In this document: positions 26,246 through 36,517 of the stretch, in pieces | Numbering within the stretch: position 1 is the first letter of the stretch | Layout of the letters: each line of letters begins with the position of its first letter | From: Gammaproteobacteria bacterium | GTDB taxonomy: Bacteria > Pseudomonadota > Gammaproteobacteria > Xanthomonadales > SZUA-36 | Length of the DNA: 64,000 nt | Direction: 5' to 3' | Assembly (NCBI GenBank): GCA_024279945.1 | Contig: JAJRRA010000072.1 | Location: 62,001 to 126,000, forward strand | Position numbers and translations under genes: made by a program | Notes under the pieces: generated by a model | Databases searched by the model: none | Seen by the model: the letters and a program-made list of their open reading frames with translations, nothing else | Told to the model about the DNA's origin: nothing

Positions 26246-27951
26246 ATCGGGAGCAGAAAAACATTGCTCCTGTGAGCAGGTTATACGCCTTTTTGCTGCT
26301 CTTTTTGCTGTGTTCGGTAGCGCTGGTCGCAAGGGCCGTGAATCTGCAAGTTATGGACAGTGAGTTCCTGCAGGAGCAGGGTGAGGCGCGGTTCCTGCGT
26401 GAAGTTAAAGTTCCGACACGGCGCGGAAATATCCTTGATCGAAACGGTGAGCCGCTGGCTGTGAGTACCCCGGTGGATTCCGTGTGGGTAAACCCGCGCG
26501 AACTGTTGCAGGCGCCTGAGGACATCATTCCGTTGGCTGCCGCGATCGGCGTGGATGCAGAAGAAGTTGAGCGGCGGTTGACACAGCGTTCAAGCCGGGA
26601 ATTTGTCTGGTTGAGCCGCAGACTGCATCCGGATGTTGCTGCAAAAATCGAGTCGCTGAACTTGCATGGCGTTTTCCTGCAGAAAGAATATCGCCGGTTT
26701 TACCCGGCCGGTGAAGTCACCTCACACGTCATCGGTTTCACCAATATCGATGACGTTGGACAAGAAGGGCTTGAGTTGGCCTATAACGACTGGTTACAGG
26801 GTAAGCCGGGCCTGAAGCGGGTCATCCGTGACCGCCTCGGACGCACCGTCGAAAATGTGGAAATGTTGCGCCAGGCAGTTCCGGGCCAGGATCTGTCACT
26901 GACGATTGATCGCCGCCTGCAGTACCTTGCCTACCGTGAGCTGAAGCGCACCGTGCTCAAACACGGTGCGCGCTCCGGTAGTGTGGTCCTGCTGGACATC
27001 GACAGCGGTGAAGTGCTGGCCATGGTAAACCAGCCTTCCTACAACCCGAATCAACCTGATTTTGATAGTGGCGGTCTGCGCAACCGCGCCGTTACCGACG
27101 TATTCGAGCCGGGCTCGATGATGAAGCCATTTGCGATTGCGGCGGCCCTGGAATCGGGAAAGTTCACGCCGACGACCCCGGTGGATACGACGCCCGGTTG
27201 GATCAGGATTTCCGGGTATACGATCAAGGATCATCGTAACTACGGTCCCATCGATGTCACACGGATCATTACCAAGTCTTCGAATGTCGGTGTTACCAAA
27301 GTTGCCCTCCAGCTTGAACCCGAGCAGATGTGGAGCACCTACGATCGCTTCGGATTTGGTGATGTCACCGGTTCCGGGTTTCCGGGTGAGTCTGCCGGTG
27401 TCCTGCGTAATTACCGCCGCTGGCGTAAAGTGGAGCAGGCGACCCTGGCCTATGGCTATGGGATTTCCGTTACCACGCTGCAACTGGCCGAGGCTTTTGC
27501 AGCACTGGCAGACGATGGTCGCTTGCGGCGCCCCAGCCTGATCCAGGGAGCAACCAATCCGGCGATATCCGTGCTCAATCCGAGGATCGCCAGGCAGGTG
27601 GCGGCGATGCTTGAAACGGTGACCGGGCCTGAGGGCACAGGCAAGGCGGCACGGGTCGAAAACTATCGGGTTTCCGGCAAAACCGGTACTTCGCGCAAGG
27701 CCAGTGCCTCGGGCTATGCTTCTCGCTACATTGCCAGTTTTGCCGGCTTTGCACCTTCCAGCGATCCGCGACTTGTATGCATCGTGATGATCAACGATCC
27801 CACCGGTTCTCAATTCTATGGCGGGCAGGTCGCTGCACCGTTGTTTTCTGCCGTAATGAGTGGTGCCCTGCGCCTGATGAATATTCCGCCGGATAACTAT
27901 GCTGGCCTGTTGGCCCATGCTTCGCGTAAATCTGATGGGAGCGAACCATGA
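26242..27951 (+). CDS. ftsI: Peptidoglycan transpeptidase FtsI (PBP3)
   Basis: Septal transpeptidase working with FtsW. A short cytoplasmic tail precedes a transmembrane helix (residues 13-33). The pedestal domain includes RRGNILDRNGEPLAVS, and the transpeptidase domain carries the catalytic SMMK (Ser292, Lys295), SSN (346-348) and KTGT (480-483). At 569 residues all landmarks are in place and intact. ATGA overlaps link it to ftsL and murE. Confidence 0.97.
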   Translation: MNREQKNIAPVSRLYAFLLLFLLCSVALVARAVNLQVMDSEFLQEQGEARFLREVKVPTRRGNILDRNGEPLAVSTPVDSVWVNPRELLQAPEDIIPLAAAIGVDAEEVERRLTQRSSREFVWLSRRLHPDVAAKIESLNLHGVFLQKEYRRFYPAGEVTSHVIGFTNIDDVGQEGLELAYNDWLQGKPGLKRVIRDRLGRTVENVEMLRQAVPGQDLSLTIDRRLQYLAYRELKRTVLKHGARSGSVVLLDIDSGEVLAMVNQPSYNPNQPDFDSGGLRNRAVTDVFEPGSMMKPFAIAAALESGKFTPTTPVDTTPGWIRISGYTIKDHRNYGPIDVTRIITKSSNVGVTKVALQLEPEQMWSTYDRFGFGDVTGSGFPGESAGVLRNYRRWRKVEQATLAYGYGISVTTLQLAEAFAALADDGRLRRPSLIQGATNPAISVLNPRIARQVAAMLETVTGPEGTGKAARVENYRVSGKTGTSRKASASGYASRYIASFAGFAPSSDPRLVCIVMINDPTGSQFYGGQVAAPLFSAVMSGALRLMNIPPDNYAGLLAHASRKSDGSEP

Positions 27952-29411
27952 GTTGTCCGATGAGTTTGCAAACACTTCTGGAGGGCTGGTGCGAGGCCGC
28001 GTCGGGAGTGCTGATTGAGGGCTTGAGTCTGGATTCCCGTACGGTCAGGCAGGGTCAGGCATTTGTAGCGGTTGCCGGCGAACAGACCCATGGTATGAAA
28101 TATGCCTTCCAGGCTGAGGCACGAGGCGCCACGGTTGTTCTGCACGATGGGCTGGTCGACCTCCCTGCCCTGAATATACCGACAGTCAAAGTTCCTGGTC
28201 TGGGTGAGCGCTTGTCTGCCATCGGAGCACGCTTTTATCGCGCACCCTCGGAACACCTGACGATTGCCGGCGTTACAGGTACCAACGGCAAAACGTCCGT
28301 GGCACATTTTATCGCACAGTCCTGGCAGCGCGATACCAGCAACGCCGGGATCATCGGCACCATTGGTTACGGTCCATTGGACAGGCTGCAAGCGGCTGAA
28401 ATGACAACGCCGGATCCAATCTCGCTGCAAGCCATGCTTGCAGGATGCCTGGACCAGGGGATCGAGAAAGTAGCGATGGAGGTTTCTTCGCATGCGCTTG
28501 ATCAGGGTCGCTGTGATGACGTTGCATTCGATGCCGCTGTATTCACCAACCTGAGCCGGGATCACTTGGATTACCACGGCAGTATGGAGGCCTACGAGCA
28601 GGCAAAGCGCCGCCTTTTCACAGATTGCAAGCCCCGGTTTGTAGTGATTAATCACGATGATCCGGCCGGAAAAGCGCTCAGCAGGCACGTGGCGAAGTCG
28701 ACCCAGGTACTCAGTTACGGCACCAACGGTTCCACCGAATTGCGTGCCTCCATTGTGGATATGGACTCATCGGGCATGACCCTCAGCATTGCCAGCCCCT
28801 GGGGTGGTGGAAAGTTGCACACCGGATTGCTGGGCGCTTTTAATGTCTCAAACCTACTGGCAGCCTCCGGTACGCTGGCCTTGCTGGGCATGCCGTGGAA
28901 CCGCGTAATGCATCAGATCGAAATGATGCAGGCGGTGCCGGGGCGTATGCACTGCCTGGGCGGTGAGTCTTCTCAGCCGGTGGTAGTCGTGGATTATGCA
29001 CACACGCCGGATGCCCTGGAGCAGGCTCTGCTGGCTTTGCGCGCCCATCTGCACGGGCGCCTGATCTGCGTATTTGGTTGTGGTGGCGACCGTGATTCCG
29101 GCAAACGGCCGATGATGGCCAGGGTGGCGGAATCCCTGGCTGACCGGGTTGTTCTGACCAGTGACAACCCAAGAAGTGAGCTACCGGAAGAGATTATCAA
29201 GGATATGATGACCGGGCTGGATGAGCCTGCGCGTGCAGAAGTTGTCATGGATCGCGCTGAAGCGATACGCCGGGCTATACTTGAAAGCCATTCCGGCGAT
29301 ATCGTCTTGATTGCCGGCAAAGGCCATGAGACCTGGCAGGAAACAGGTGGCCGGAAAATCCCCTTCAGTGATGAGGACTCCGTGCGTTCCGCCCTGGAGG
29401 ATGCCGCATGA
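27948..29411 (+). CDS. murE: UDP-MurNAc-tripeptide synthetase MurE
   Basis: Adds the third residue of the peptidoglycan stem peptide. The ATP loop is GVTGTNGKTSVAHF, the central domain has EVSSHALDQGR, and the C-terminal domain carries the DNPR motif (TSDNPRSELPEEII), which marks specificity for meso-diaminopimelate. The 487 residues are normal. It is coupled to ftsI and murF by 4-bp overlaps. Confidence 0.97.
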   Translation: MSCPMSLQTLLEGWCEAASGVLIEGLSLDSRTVRQGQAFVAVAGEQTHGMKYAFQAEARGATVVLHDGLVDLPALNIPTVKVPGLGERLSAIGARFYRAPSEHLTIAGVTGTNGKTSVAHFIAQSWQRDTSNAGIIGTIGYGPLDRLQAAEMTTPDPISLQAMLAGCLDQGIEKVAMEVSSHALDQGRCDDVAFDAAVFTNLSRDHLDYHGSMEAYEQAKRRLFTDCKPRFVVINHDDPAGKALSRHVAKSTQVLSYGTNGSTELRASIVDMDSSGMTLSIASPWGGGKLHTGLLGAFNVSNLLAASGTLALLGMPWNRVMHQIEMMQAVPGRMHCLGGESSQPVVVVDYAHTPDALEQALLALRAHLHGRLICVFGCGGDRDSGKRPMMARVAESLADRVVLTSDNPRSELPEEIIKDMMTGLDEPARAEVVMDRAEAIRRAILESHSGDIVLIAGKGHETWQETGGRKIPFSDEDSVRSALEDAA

Positions 29412-30757
29412 TCCAATTGCATCTCAGCGATCTTGCCAGGGTGCTGAATTGCGCGACTCCCGCTGCTGATGTGCTGGTCGACAGCATTGTCTCGGATAGC
29501 CGCCAGGTACATTACGGCTCTTTGTTCGCTGCCCTTCCGGGCAGCCAGGTGGATGGCCATGATTTTGCCTCCACTGCCGTGGAGATGGGTGCGGTTGCCT
29601 TACTGGTCAGCCGGCGTTTGGATATGGATGTTCCGCAGTTGGTGGTCAAAGATGTGCTGGTCGCGCTGGGCTTGCTGGCCCGGCTGGTTCGCGACCGGAT
29701 TAATCCACGCGTGATTGGTATCACCGGCAGCAACGGCAAGACCACCGTCAAGGAAATGCTGAGCAGTATTCTTCGGTTGCAGGGCAAGGTTCTTGCTACC
29801 CGGGGCAATTTCAACAACGAACTTGGCGTGCCTCTCAGCCTGTTTGAACTTGAACCGGACCACGCTTATGCGGTGCTGGAACTAGGGGCCAGTAAAAGCG
29901 GTGATATTGCCTACCTCGCCGCTATTGCCGGGCCGGAGGTGGCGATGGTCACCAATGTAGGTCCGGCTCACCTGCAGGGTTTTGGTGACGAGCAGGGTGT
30001 CGCTGAAGCCAAGGGTGAGATCTTTGCCGACTTGCCCCCATCCGGCTGGGCGATCATTAACGGGGATGAAGCCTGGTCATCTGCCTGGCAGAAAATCAGT
30101 ACGGCTGATCATAGCCTGACATTCGGAGTACGGGCAGGCAACGATGTGCGCCTTGAGCGGCAGAATGGTCAGGTACAGATCGTGGCGCCACAGGGTAGTT
30201 TTGACCTTGAGTTACCACTGCCGGGTGAACACAACCTGCTCAATGCTGCTGCTGCTGCGGCTGCGGCCATTGCTCTGGATATTCCACTGGACATGATTCA
30301 GCGTGGTCTGGCGGCGGTAAAACCGGTTCCGGGAAGACTCAATCGCTTGCGCTCAGCTTCAGGCTGTATCGTAATCGACGACACCTACAACGCCAATCCG
30401 GCCTCTTTGTATTCCGCTTTACAGGTTTTGGCGAATATGCAGGGTACCGCCTGGCTGGTGCTTGGTGATATGAAGGAACTGGGTTCTGGCAGTCGAAAAT
30501 TGCATGCGGAAGTCGGTGACGCCGCCCGCTCGCTGGGCGTCAGCCGGGTGTTCGCTACCGGCGAAATGTCGCGGTTTACGGTAGATGCCTTTGGGATAGG
30601 CGCCCGCCATTTTCCGGATCGTGAGTCTTTGATCGAAGCCCTGATTCCGGAATTAGGGCCGGGTATCAACTGCCTGGTCAAGGGATCACGCTCAATGGGA
30701 ATGGAGGCCGTTGTCGAAGCAATCGGGCAGGACCATGAAATGCGGGAGGCCAGCTGA
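29408..30757 (+). CDS. murF: UDP-MurNAc-tripeptide--D-Ala-D-Ala ligase MurF
   Basis: Adds D-Ala-D-Ala to complete the UDP-MurNAc-pentapeptide. ATP loop [14 protein letters not shown], then [25 protein letters not shown], and [12 protein letters not shown] with VLGDMKELG in the C-terminal domain. At 449 residues it is typical. The D-Ala-D-Ala substrate is made by Ddl, encoded later in the same cluster. Its stop shares one base with the mraY start. Confidence 0.97.
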   Translation: MIQLHLSDLARVLNCATPAADVLVDSIVSDSRQVHYGSLFAALPGSQVDGHDFASTAVEMGAVALLVSRRLDMDVPQLVVKDVLVALGLLARLVRDRINPRVIGITGSNGKTTVKEMLSSILRLQGKVLATRGNFNNELGVPLSLFELEPDHAYAVLELGASKSGDIAYLAAIAGPEVAMVTNVGPAHLQGFGDEQGVAEAKGEIFADLPPSGWAIINGDEAWSSAWQKISTADHSLTFGVRAGNDVRLERQNGQVQIVAPQGSFDLELPLPGEHNLLNAAAAAAAAIALDIPLDMIQRGLAAVKPVPGRLNRLRSASGCIVIDDTYNANPASLYSALQVLANMQGTAWLVLGDMKELGSGSRKLHAEVGDAARSLGVSRVFATGEMSRFTVDAFGIGARHFPDRESLIEALIPELGPGINCLVKGSRSMGMEAVVEAIGQDHEMREAS

Positions 30758-31839
30758 TGTTGTACTGGCTATTTCAGCAACTGGCGGAGATCAATCCGGG
30801 GTTCAACGTTTTTGCGTACATTACCCTGAGATCCATCCTCGGTGCATTGACAGCCTTGCTGGTTTCTTTGCTGCTGGGCCCCTGGTTTATCCGCCGCCTG
30901 GTGCGCAAGCAGGTGGGACAGCCGATTCGCAAACTGGGTCCTGAAAGCCATTTTTCGAAGGCAGGCACACCAACCATGGGCGGGGCGCTCATTCTATTCT
31001 CCATTGTACTGGCAACACTGCTGTGGGCGGATTTGTCTAACCGCTATGTCTGGGTAGTGTTACTGGTCACTTTGATTTTCGGCTTGATCGGCTGGGTAGA
31101 CGACTACAAGAAGCTGGTGCTTCAGGACTCCGCTGGTTTGCCGGGAAGGTGGAAATACCTGGCCCAGTCTGTTGCCGGACTGGCAGCAGCCTGGTTTCTG
31201 TGGTCCAGCGCTGATGTGCCGGCAGCGACTGAGTTGATCGTTCCTTTCTTCAAGGGGGTCGCGATTCCACTCGGTGTTTTTTACATTGTGACCACCTATT
31301 TCATGATCGTGGGATTTTCCAACGCGGTTAATCTCACCGATGGCCTTGACGGATTGGCGATCATGCCTTCGGTGTTCGTCGCAGCCGCACTGGGGATTTT
31401 TGCTTATGTTGCAGGTAACTCGGTGTTTTCGGATTACCTCGCGATGCCCTACATTCCCGGTGCAGGTGAACTGGCCATTTTTTGCGGCGCACTGGCTGGT
31501 GCAGGATTGGGGTTTCTGTGGTTCAACACCTACCCGGCACAGATTTTTATGGGCGATATTGGGGCACTGGCCGTTGGCGCGGCCCTGGGAGTTATTGCAG
31601 TGATCGTGCGCCAGGAACTGGTTTTTATCCTGATGGCCGGCGTGTTCGTAATGGAAACGGTTTCCGTCATTTTGCAGGTTGCCTCGTTCAAGCTGACCGG
31701 GAAGCGTATTTTCCGCATGGCGCCAATCCATCATCATTTTGAACTCAAAGGCTGGCCTGAACCCAGAGTGATCGTCCGCTTCTGGATTATTTCCGTCATT
31801 CTCGTGCTGGCCGGGCTGGCGACACTGAAAATCAGGTGA
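30757..31839 (+). CDS. mraY: Phospho-MurNAc-pentapeptide transferase MraY
   Basis: A polytopic inner-membrane enzyme with about ten helices that transfers phospho-MurNAc-pentapeptide to undecaprenyl phosphate, giving lipid I. Recognisable are [19 protein letters not shown] with the catalytic Asp pair, [14 protein letters not shown], and [15 protein letters not shown] near the C-terminus. Length 360, identical to E. coli. Unusually, ftsW follows after only 10 bp; murD, which normally stands here, is absent. Confidence 0.97.
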   Translation: MLYWLFQQLAEINPGFNVFAYITLRSILGALTALLVSLLLGPWFIRRLVRKQVGQPIRKLGPESHFSKAGTPTMGGALILFSIVLATLLWADLSNRYVWVVLLVTLIFGLIGWVDDYKKLVLQDSAGLPGRWKYLAQSVAGLAAAWFLWSSADVPAATELIVPFFKGVAIPLGVFYIVTTYFMIVGFSNAVNLTDGLDGLAIMPSVFVAAALGIFAYVAGNSVFSDYLAMPYIPGAGELAIFCGALAGAGLGFLWFNTYPAQIFMGDIGALAVGAALGVIAVIVRQELVFILMAGVFVMETVSVILQVASFKLTGKRIFRMAPIHHHFELKGWPEPRVIVRFWIISVILVLAGLATLKIR

Positions 31840-31849
31840 GCAGATCAGA

Positions 31850-33064
31850 ATGAAAAAAACCGGGACAACACGGCAGGGGATGACGCGACAGGCGCGGCCT
31901 TCGGGCTCGGTTGAAGTGGCTATCCAGCCGGACTCATGGGTGCTGATACCGGCCTTGCTGTTGCTCTCTATCGGTATTGTTATGGTGGGCTCTGCATCCA
32001 TCGCGATCGCAGAAAGCCAGGGAGTAGGAAGTAGTTATTACCTGTTGCGGCACCTGATCTACATTTTTCTCGGCGTGATGCTGGCGATGTCGTTCCGTGT
32101 CATTCCCATCGCCTTCCTTGAACGTATCAGTCGGCCCATGCTGCTTTTATCAGCGGTTGCTTTGCTGGTGGTCCTGGTTCCGGGCATCGGCTACACCGTC
32201 AATGGCAGTACGCGTTGGATTCGTCTTGGTTTTGTCAACTGCCAGGTTGTTGAGGCGGTCAAGTTGACGGTTATTATTTATCTGGCGGGTTACCTGGCGC
32301 GCAAGGCCGGACGGGTTCAGACACGGTTTTTCGATACTCTCAAGCCACTGATGTTTGCCGGTTTTCTGTCCGTTATCCTGTTGTTGCAACCGGACATGGG
32401 CAGCGCTGCGGTTATCACGGCAATTGTTGTCGGGATGGTTTGGCTGGCCGGCGCCGCCTGGCGCCACATATTCGTTTTGGGCCTCCTGACCCTGCCTGTT
32501 TTCGGTTTTGCAGCGATGGAACCCTATCGCCTGCGGCGGATTGTCAGCTTCATGGACCCGTGGGCGGATCCTTTTGCCAGTGGCTTTCAACTGACCCAGG
32601 CCTTGATTGCAGTGGGTCGTGGCGAGTTATTCGGAGTGGGACTGGGCGCCAGCATCCAGAAATTGTTTTATCTGCCCGAAGCTCACACTGATTTTATTTT
32701 CGCCGTGCTGGCTGAGGAATTCGGCCTGGGTGGGGTCATTGTCGTGCTCGCGCTATTTTTGTTGCTGGTCACACGCATCATGGTGATTGGTGTCATGGCG
32801 CACCGTCTGGGCAAACCATTCTCCGGTTTCCTCGCTTACGGCGTCGGTATCTGGATCGGTTTGCAGGCCATGGTCAGCGTAGGGGTTAATCTCGGCGTGC
32901 TTCCCACCAAGGGTTTGACTCTGCCATTAATCAGTTCCGGTGGCAGCAGTATGCTGATGACATTGCTGGGGCTGGGAATGGTGCTGCGGATCAAGTACGA
33001 ATTGGATCGGAGCAACGGCGTGCAGCACTTGCGCAAAAAAGTAATGCGGGGCGCCAGCACATGA
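31850..33064 (+). CDS. ftsW: Septal peptidoglycan glycosyltransferase FtsW
   Basis: A SEDS-family lipid II polymerase working with FtsI. A 25-residue cytoplasmic tail, then about ten transmembrane segments. SEDS landmarks include GIGYTVNGSTRWI, KPLMFAGF, LQPDMGSAAV, EAHTDFIFAVLAEEFG carrying the essential Asp, and PLISSGGSSM near the end. 404 residues. The 4-bp ATGA overlap with murG indicates coupling. Confidence 0.96.
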   Translation: MKKTGTTRQGMTRQARPSGSVEVAIQPDSWVLIPALLLLSIGIVMVGSASIAIAESQGVGSSYYLLRHLIYIFLGVMLAMSFRVIPIAFLERISRPMLLLSAVALLVVLVPGIGYTVNGSTRWIRLGFVNCQVVEAVKLTVIIYLAGYLARKAGRVQTRFFDTLKPLMFAGFLSVILLLQPDMGSAAVITAIVVGMVWLAGAAWRHIFVLGLLTLPVFGFAAMEPYRLRRIVSFMDPWADPFASGFQLTQALIAVGRGELFGVGLGASIQKLFYLPEAHTDFIFAVLAEEFGLGGVIVVLALFLLLVTRIMVIGVMAHRLGKPFSGFLAYGVGIWIGLQAMVSVGVNLGVLPTKGLTLPLISSGGSSMLMTLLGLGMVLRIKYELDRSNGVQHLRKKVMRGAST

Positions 33065-34149
33065 GAAGATGCAAAAACGGCGTGTTGATCATGGCCGGTG
33101 GAACCGGCGGGCATATTTTTCCCGGCCTTGCAGTTGCCGAGAGTCTGCGTTGCCATGGTGTTGATGTACGTTGGCTGGGCGCCAGTGGCGCCATGGAATG
33201 TCAGCGGGTTCCCGCAGCGGGAATTGAACTCGACACCGTCGATATTACCGGCCTCAGGGGTAAGGGCGCCGGACGCTGGCTGATTATGCCGTGGCGGCTG
33301 GCGCGGGCTGTTTACCAGGCATTTCGCATCCTCGGCACGAAGCGTCCGGCTTGTGCGATCAGCTTCGGCGGTTATGCAGCGGGTCCCGGCGGACTGGCAG
33401 CGAGGCTGCGTGGGGTGCCGCTGTTGGTTCACGAGCAGAATCGGGTTCCGGGGATGACCAATCGTGCACTATCCCGGATGGCAAAAGTTGTGCTGCAGGC
33501 CTTTCCGGGAACTTGGGGAGAAAAACTGCACGCCCACACTTGTGGTAACCCGGTCCGGGCACCGCTTGTCTCATTGGAATCGCCCAGGCAGCGTTTGTCC
33601 GGCAGATCGGGCGCCAAACGCCTGCTGATCACCGGTGGCAGCCAGGGTGCCCGCTTCCTGAATCAGATGATTCCCTCTGCGCTGGCATTATTGCCTCTGA
33701 ATGAGCGGCCTGAAGTGCGCCATCAGGCCGGCAAAGGTGGGGTGGAAGAGACTCGCGAGCGCTATCGTGAAGCAGGAATTGAGGCAGAAGTCTGTGCGTT
33801 TATCGATGATATGGCGGCTGCGTACGGCTGGGCGGATCTGGTGGTCTGCCGTTCAGGCGCATTAACCGTATCTGAACTGGCCGCGGCCGGAGTCGCGGCG
33901 GTTCTGTTGCCATTTCCCTTTGCCGTGGATGATCACCAGTCCCGTAATGCTGAGTTCCTGGTCGAGGCCGGCGCCGCACAGATGTTGCCTGAGGCAGATT
34001 GCAGCCCGGAATCCATGGCCGGTGTTCTGGGACAATTGTTGCGCGACCGGGATCAATTGATGGCGATGGCCTGTGCTGCACGGTCGGTGGCTGTTCCGGA
34101 CTCTGCCGAGCGGGTGGCTGCCCTGTGTATGGAGTTCATGCCGGCATGA
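33061..34149 (+). CDS. murG: Lipid II synthase MurG (GlcNAc transferase)
   Basis: A peripheral GT-B glycosyltransferase adding GlcNAc to lipid I. N-terminal MAGGTGGHIFPGLAVAE, then SFGGYAAGPGGLAA and LVHEQNRVPGMTNR; the C-terminal domain has ITGGSQGARFLNQM and RSGALTVSELAAAG for UDP-GlcNAc binding. At 362 residues it is normal. It overlaps both ftsW and murC by 4 bp. Confidence 0.97.
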   Translation: MRRCKNGVLIMAGGTGGHIFPGLAVAESLRCHGVDVRWLGASGAMECQRVPAAGIELDTVDITGLRGKGAGRWLIMPWRLARAVYQAFRILGTKRPACAISFGGYAAGPGGLAARLRGVPLLVHEQNRVPGMTNRALSRMAKVVLQAFPGTWGEKLHAHTCGNPVRAPLVSLESPRQRLSGRSGAKRLLITGGSQGARFLNQMIPSALALLPLNERPEVRHQAGKGGVEETRERYREAGIEAEVCAFIDDMAAAYGWADLVVCRSGALTVSELAAAGVAAVLLPFPFAVDDHQSRNAEFLVEAGAAQMLPEADCSPESMAGVLGQLLRDRDQLMAMACAARSVAVPDSAERVAALCMEFMPA

Positions 34150-35579
34150 ACAACAGTAGCTCACACATGCATATGATGCACCGCATTCAGCGGGTACATT
34201 TTGTCGGTATCGCAGGCGCAGGTATGAGCGGCATCGCAGAAGTGCTGGTTAACCAGGGCTTTAAAGTCAGTGGTTCCGATATCACCGATAACCGGATCAC
34301 ACGCCGCTTGCGCGAGTTGGGTGCAACGGTCTTTCTGGGTCATGATGCCTCCCAGATTGAAGGTGCAAATGTACTGGTGGTGTCCAGTGCGGTGTCCGCA
34401 GATAACCCTGAATTACGTGCTGCCCGGAAGTTACGAATCCCGGTTGTTCCGCGCGCGGAGATGCTTGCTGAACTGATGCGCTTCCGGCGTGGAATTGCCA
34501 TTGCCGGTACGCACGGTAAGACCACCACCACCAGTTTCACCACCAGTTTGCTGGCCCGGGCCGGCATGGATCCAACCTTCGTGATTGGTGGTCTGCTTAA
34601 TGCATGGGGCAGCAATGCACGTTTGGGCAAGGGTGAGTATCTGATTGCCGAGGCCGATGAGAGCGATGGTTCTTTCCTGCTTCTGCAACCGGTTGTGGCG
34701 CTGGTGACCAACATTGACCGGGATCACCTGGAAGCCTATGACAACAGTTTTGAAAACCTGAAAAAGGCCTTCCTTGAGTTCCTGCACCATCTTCCTTTTT
34801 ACGGTGTCGCTGTATTGTGCGTGGATGATGAACATGTGGCCAGTATGATCCCCGCGGTAAGCCGCGCCATGGTGACCTATGGACTGTCAGAGGAAGCGGA
34901 CGTTCGTGGCAGTGATGTCCGGCAGGAAGGGCGGGTCATGCATTTCAATGTGCACCTTCCCAATGAGACTCATGTACTGCCGGTGAGCCTGAATTTACCC
35001 GGGGTCCACAATGTGCGCAACGCACTGGGTGCGATTGCAATTGCCTGGGAACTGGGTGTGGATATTGCCTCGGTTGTAAACATCCTGACGGCATTTGAGG
35101 GCATTGGCAGGCGTTTTGCAGAGGTCGGACATTTTACCATCGGCAGCGGCGAGGTATCGGTGATCGAAGATTACGGCCACCACCCTTCCGAATTGACTGC
35201 GACCGTTGCTGCGGCACGATCAGGCTGGCCGGGCAAGAGAATCGTCACAGTTTTCCAACCGCATCGCTACAGTCGCACACATGCGTTGTTTGATGAGTTT
35301 TCACAAGCACTGGCGGATTCCGATGTAGTGGTGTTGACAGATATCTATCCCGCGGGTGAAGAAGCGATAGATGGGGTGGACAGTGGCGCCTTGTGCCAGT
35401 CCATCCGGGCCAGGGGGCGGGTGAACCCGGTTCTGATCTCCAACGTGTTTGATCTGCCGCAGGAATTGCCTTCCATGCTGGAAGACGGAGACCTGGTTCT
35501 CTTGCTGGGGGCCGGAAATATTGGCCAGGTGGCGCAGGGGATTCGGGAAAGCGGATTTATTGAAGAGGCTGCAGAATGA
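34146..35579 (+). CDS. murC: UDP-MurNAc--L-alanine ligase MurC
   Basis: First amino-acid ligase of stem-peptide synthesis. ATG34146, overlapping the murG stop in an ATGA, is chosen since it gives the standard start before VHFVGIAGAGMSGIAEVL. ATP loop AGTHGKTTTTSF, then EADESDGSFLLL, TNIDRDHLEAY and EDYGHHPSELTAT follow. 477 residues. It is the only Mur amino-acid ligase downstream of ftsW in this cluster, since murD is missing. Confidence 0.97.
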   Translation: MNNSSSHMHMMHRIQRVHFVGIAGAGMSGIAEVLVNQGFKVSGSDITDNRITRRLRELGATVFLGHDASQIEGANVLVVSSAVSADNPELRAARKLRIPVVPRAEMLAELMRFRRGIAIAGTHGKTTTTSFTTSLLARAGMDPTFVIGGLLNAWGSNARLGKGEYLIAEADESDGSFLLLQPVVALVTNIDRDHLEAYDNSFENLKKAFLEFLHHLPFYGVAVLCVDDEHVASMIPAVSRAMVTYGLSEEADVRGSDVRQEGRVMHFNVHLPNETHVLPVSLNLPGVHNVRNALGAIAIAWELGVDIASVVNILTAFEGIGRRFAEVGHFTIGSGEVSVIEDYGHHPSELTATVAAARSGWPGKRIVTVFQPHRYSRTHALFDEFSQALADSDVVVLTDIYPAGEEAIDGVDSGALCQSIRARGRVNPVLISNVFDLPQELPSMLEDGDLVLLLGAGNIGQVAQGIRESGFIEEAAE

Positions 35580-36517
35580 ACACCATAGCCCCTCGAAAAA
35601 TTCATAAGGCTGCCGATTTCGGCAAAGTCGGCCTGGTTATAGGTGGTGACAGCGCTGAACGGCAGGTCTCTCTGGATGGCGGCAAGGCCGTGGGCGCGGC
35701 GTTGGCTCGAAAGGGTGTGGATTATTCCGTTTACGATGGAACAATCTCTCTGTTCGAGGCTATTGGCCGGGGTGAAGTTGACCGGGTTTTTAACCTGATC
35801 CATGGGCCAGATGGGGAAGACGGTTCACTGCAGGGAGCACTGCAGTTGATGAACGTGCCCATCACGGGTTCTGACCTGCCATCATCTGCTTTAACAATGG
35901 ATAAAATTCGCTCCAAGTGGGTGTGGGAACGCAACGGTATCAACACACCTCCTTTCGTATATTTCGGGCCGGATGATCAGGATTTCGACCGGGCACTGGA
36001 TCGCTTTGATTTGCCCGTGTTTGTGAAGCCTACCGGTTTGGGTTCCAGCATCGGTATTTCCAAAGTGTCGAATTTCGGTGACCTGGAAGACGCCGTCAAC
36101 CTGGCCCGGCGCTACGGCGACACCATCATCATAGAAGCGTCAATCAATGGTGGGGAATACTTTGCCGGCGTGCTGGATCGCATGACGCTGCCCCTGATTC
36201 GGATTGAGACACCCCGTGAATTTTATGACTACGAAGCCAAGTATGAATCAGATGACACCGCGTATTTTTGCCCCTGCGGATTGTCCGGAGCCAGGGAACA
36301 GGAACTGCGTGAGAACTCACTCAAAGCCTTTGAGATTCTCGGTGCTTCCGGTTGGGGCCGCGTGGATTTTCTGCTGGATGAGGCGGGCACTGCCTGGTTT
36401 CTGGAGGTCAACACCACACCGGGTATGACAGACCACAGCCTGGTGCCGCAGGCTGCAGCGCAGTTGGGTATCAGCTTTGATGAGTTGGTCTGGCGCATTT
36501 TGGAGACGAGTCTGTGA
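35576..36517 (+). CDS. ddl: D-alanine--D-alanine ligase
   Basis: An ATP-grasp enzyme forming the D-Ala-D-Ala dipeptide used by MurF. Motifs: GLVIGGDSAERQVSLDGG, NLIHGPDGEDGSLQGAL, FVKPTGLGSSIGISKV and FLEVNTTPGMTDHSLVP (Mg-binding end). 313 residues, as for DdlB. One common Ddl signature, HG.xGEDG, is here HGPDGEDG. Coupled to murC and ftsQ by 4-bp overlaps. Confidence 0.96.
   Translation: MNTIAPRKIHKAADFGKVGLVIGGDSAERQVSLDGGKAVGAALARKGVDYSVYDGTISLFEAIGRGEVDRVFNLIHGPDGEDGSLQGALQLMNVPITGSDLPSSALTMDKIRSKWVWERNGINTPPFVYFGPDDQDFDRALDRFDLPVFVKPTGLGSSIGISKVSNFGDLEDAVNLARRYGDTIIIEASINGGEYFAGVLDRMTLPLIRIETPREFYDYEAKYESDDTAYFCPCGLSGAREQELRENSLKAFEILGASGWGRVDFLLDEAGTAWFLEVNTTPGMTDHSLVPQAAAQLGISFDELVWRILETSL

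Noticed and set aside
26896-27975. Long open frame opposite ftsI (359 codons)
   Set aside because: It mirrors a clearly coding gene on the other strand, has no ribosome site or recognisable domain, and is a codon-bias artefact.
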